Assembly: GCA_001805005.1 (NCBI GenBank)
Contig: MHDO01000100.1
Coordinates: forward strand, 1 to 5,400
From: Nitrospinae bacterium RIFCSPLOWO2_12_39_16
GTDB lineage: Bacteria > Nitrospinota > Nitrospinia > UBA9942
Reading direction: 5' to 3'
Length of the DNA stretch: 5,400 nucleotides
Both the position numbers and the translations under genes were made by a program. Positions 4,986 through 5,400 of the stretch are shown piece after piece. The stretch's first letter is position 1. Each line of letters opens with the position of its first letter. Under the pieces are notes generated by a model, which saw nothing but the letters and a program-made list of their open reading frames with translations, made no database searches and was not told the origin of the DNA.

Positions 4986-5400
4986 TTATGAATTCATTCC
5001 CCAGTATTTGAGAACATGCTGACATCTATTTTCAATAATTGCTTGTATCTTATCAAATACAGGAGAGGAAAGCCCTTTTTTCTCCAACATTTTCGAAAAA
5101 GATAGCGCTTTTTTAGGAAGTGTACTTGCAAACTTCTTAAGATCTTTCTCCATCGTGTTTTTTGCAAGCTGAGTGTCGGGAACAAGTTGAACCCAATGTC
5201 TTAAATAGACGTCTTCCGAGTTGTATTTCCCTCCTATTTTCATCGCCATTTTTTTGCTTAATTGGGGATAAACAGCTGTGCTCAAGAGATCATACGCAGG
5301 AGCCAAACGAGGTCTTCCCTTCAGATAGAGAAAAGAATAATTTTTGGCATGAGCATCTGCGTTACCAATAAGGTAATTGAAAATAATGGTATGAATAAAC
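4986..5400 (-). CDS. hipA: HipA-family serine/threonine kinase, C-terminal part (5' end outside window)
   Basis: The minus-strand frame is open from the window edge (codon at 5399-5397) to a TAA at 4988-4986, giving 137 residues. This is the C-terminal lobe of a HipA toxin-type kinase. LIGNADAHAKNYSFLYL near the start of the fragment is the HipA catalytic loop, with the catalytic Asp at 5357-5355 and the Asn of the KN pair. RPRLAPAYDLLST follows, with the metal-binding Asp at 5291-5289. MAMKIGGKYN, also family-typical, comes next, and the rest is a helical tail. A TTG at 5306 is not the start, because the conserved motif lies upstream of it. HipA kinases phosphorylate glutamyl-tRNA synthetase or other tRNA synthetases and cause growth arrest; the partner HipB, an HTH antitoxin, is usually encoded just upstream and would lie outside the window. 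All visible key residues are kept, so the kinase looks active. It converges on the 126-residue gene with an 89-bp gap containing two further heptamer-like copies. Confidence 0.9.
   Translation of the reverse strand, partial: FIHTIIFNYLIGNADAHAKNYSFLYLKGRPRLAPAYDLLSTAVYPQLSKKMAMKIGGKYNSEDVYLRHWVQLVPDTQLAKNTMEKDLKKFASTLPKKALSFSKMLEKKGLSSPVFDKIQAIIENRCQHVLKYWGMNS

Noticed and set aside
4986..5306. A complete 106-residue protein starting at TTG 5306 (minus)
   Set aside because: The HipA catalytic loop lies in the same frame upstream of this TTG, so it is an internal leucine codon of a longer gene.

Overview
The window is low to moderate GC DNA, bacterial in style (Shine-Dalgarno sites, tight gene spacing, short leaders). 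It looks like the replication/regulation core of a plasmid or integrative element with accessory genes around it. The protein style (an excisionase-type HTH gene, a Toprim-plus-RepA-like primase-helicase, a DUF4143 ATPase and a HipA-like kinase in AT-rich DNA) fits a proteobacterium, possibly a host-associated one. That is an inference from gene style, and no sequence here fixes the taxon. No rRNA, tRNA, CRISPR array or transposase is visible.

Layout. Bases 2-817 (+) hold the end, or all, of a helical protein I do not recognise. It converges with 821-1984 (-), an ATPase of the AAA_14/DUF4143 type, leaving only 3 bp between the stop codons. A non-coding stretch of about 340 bp (1985-2326) follows, with a plausible -10 box for the ATPase gene, a short inverted repeat and a tandem 10-bp repeat. 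A likely operon then runs to the right: a 73-residue excisionase/AlpA-like HTH protein (2327-2548), a 622-residue Toprim primase plus RecA-fold helicase with an HTH tail (2557-4425), and a 126-residue protein of unknown function (4516-4896). The window ends with the C-terminal part of a HipA-family Ser/Thr kinase on the minus strand (4986-5400, continuing past the edge).

The most striking feature is not a protein. Between the primase-helicase and the hipA-like gene, about 500 bp carry the heptamer TGAAACA or its complement TGTTTCA ten times exactly, plus several near copies. The copies lie both outside and inside the 126-residue gene. They form a 17-bp hairpin just upstream of that gene and a perfect 10-bp inverted repeat inside it. 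Two very short ORFs precede the gene. The arms match the half-sites of the ParB-binding parS consensus, but no intact parS is present. The cluster may be a replication origin with iterons, a partition site or an autoregulatory operator. The HTH protein, the HTH tail of the primase-helicase and the 126-residue protein are the local candidates for binding it.
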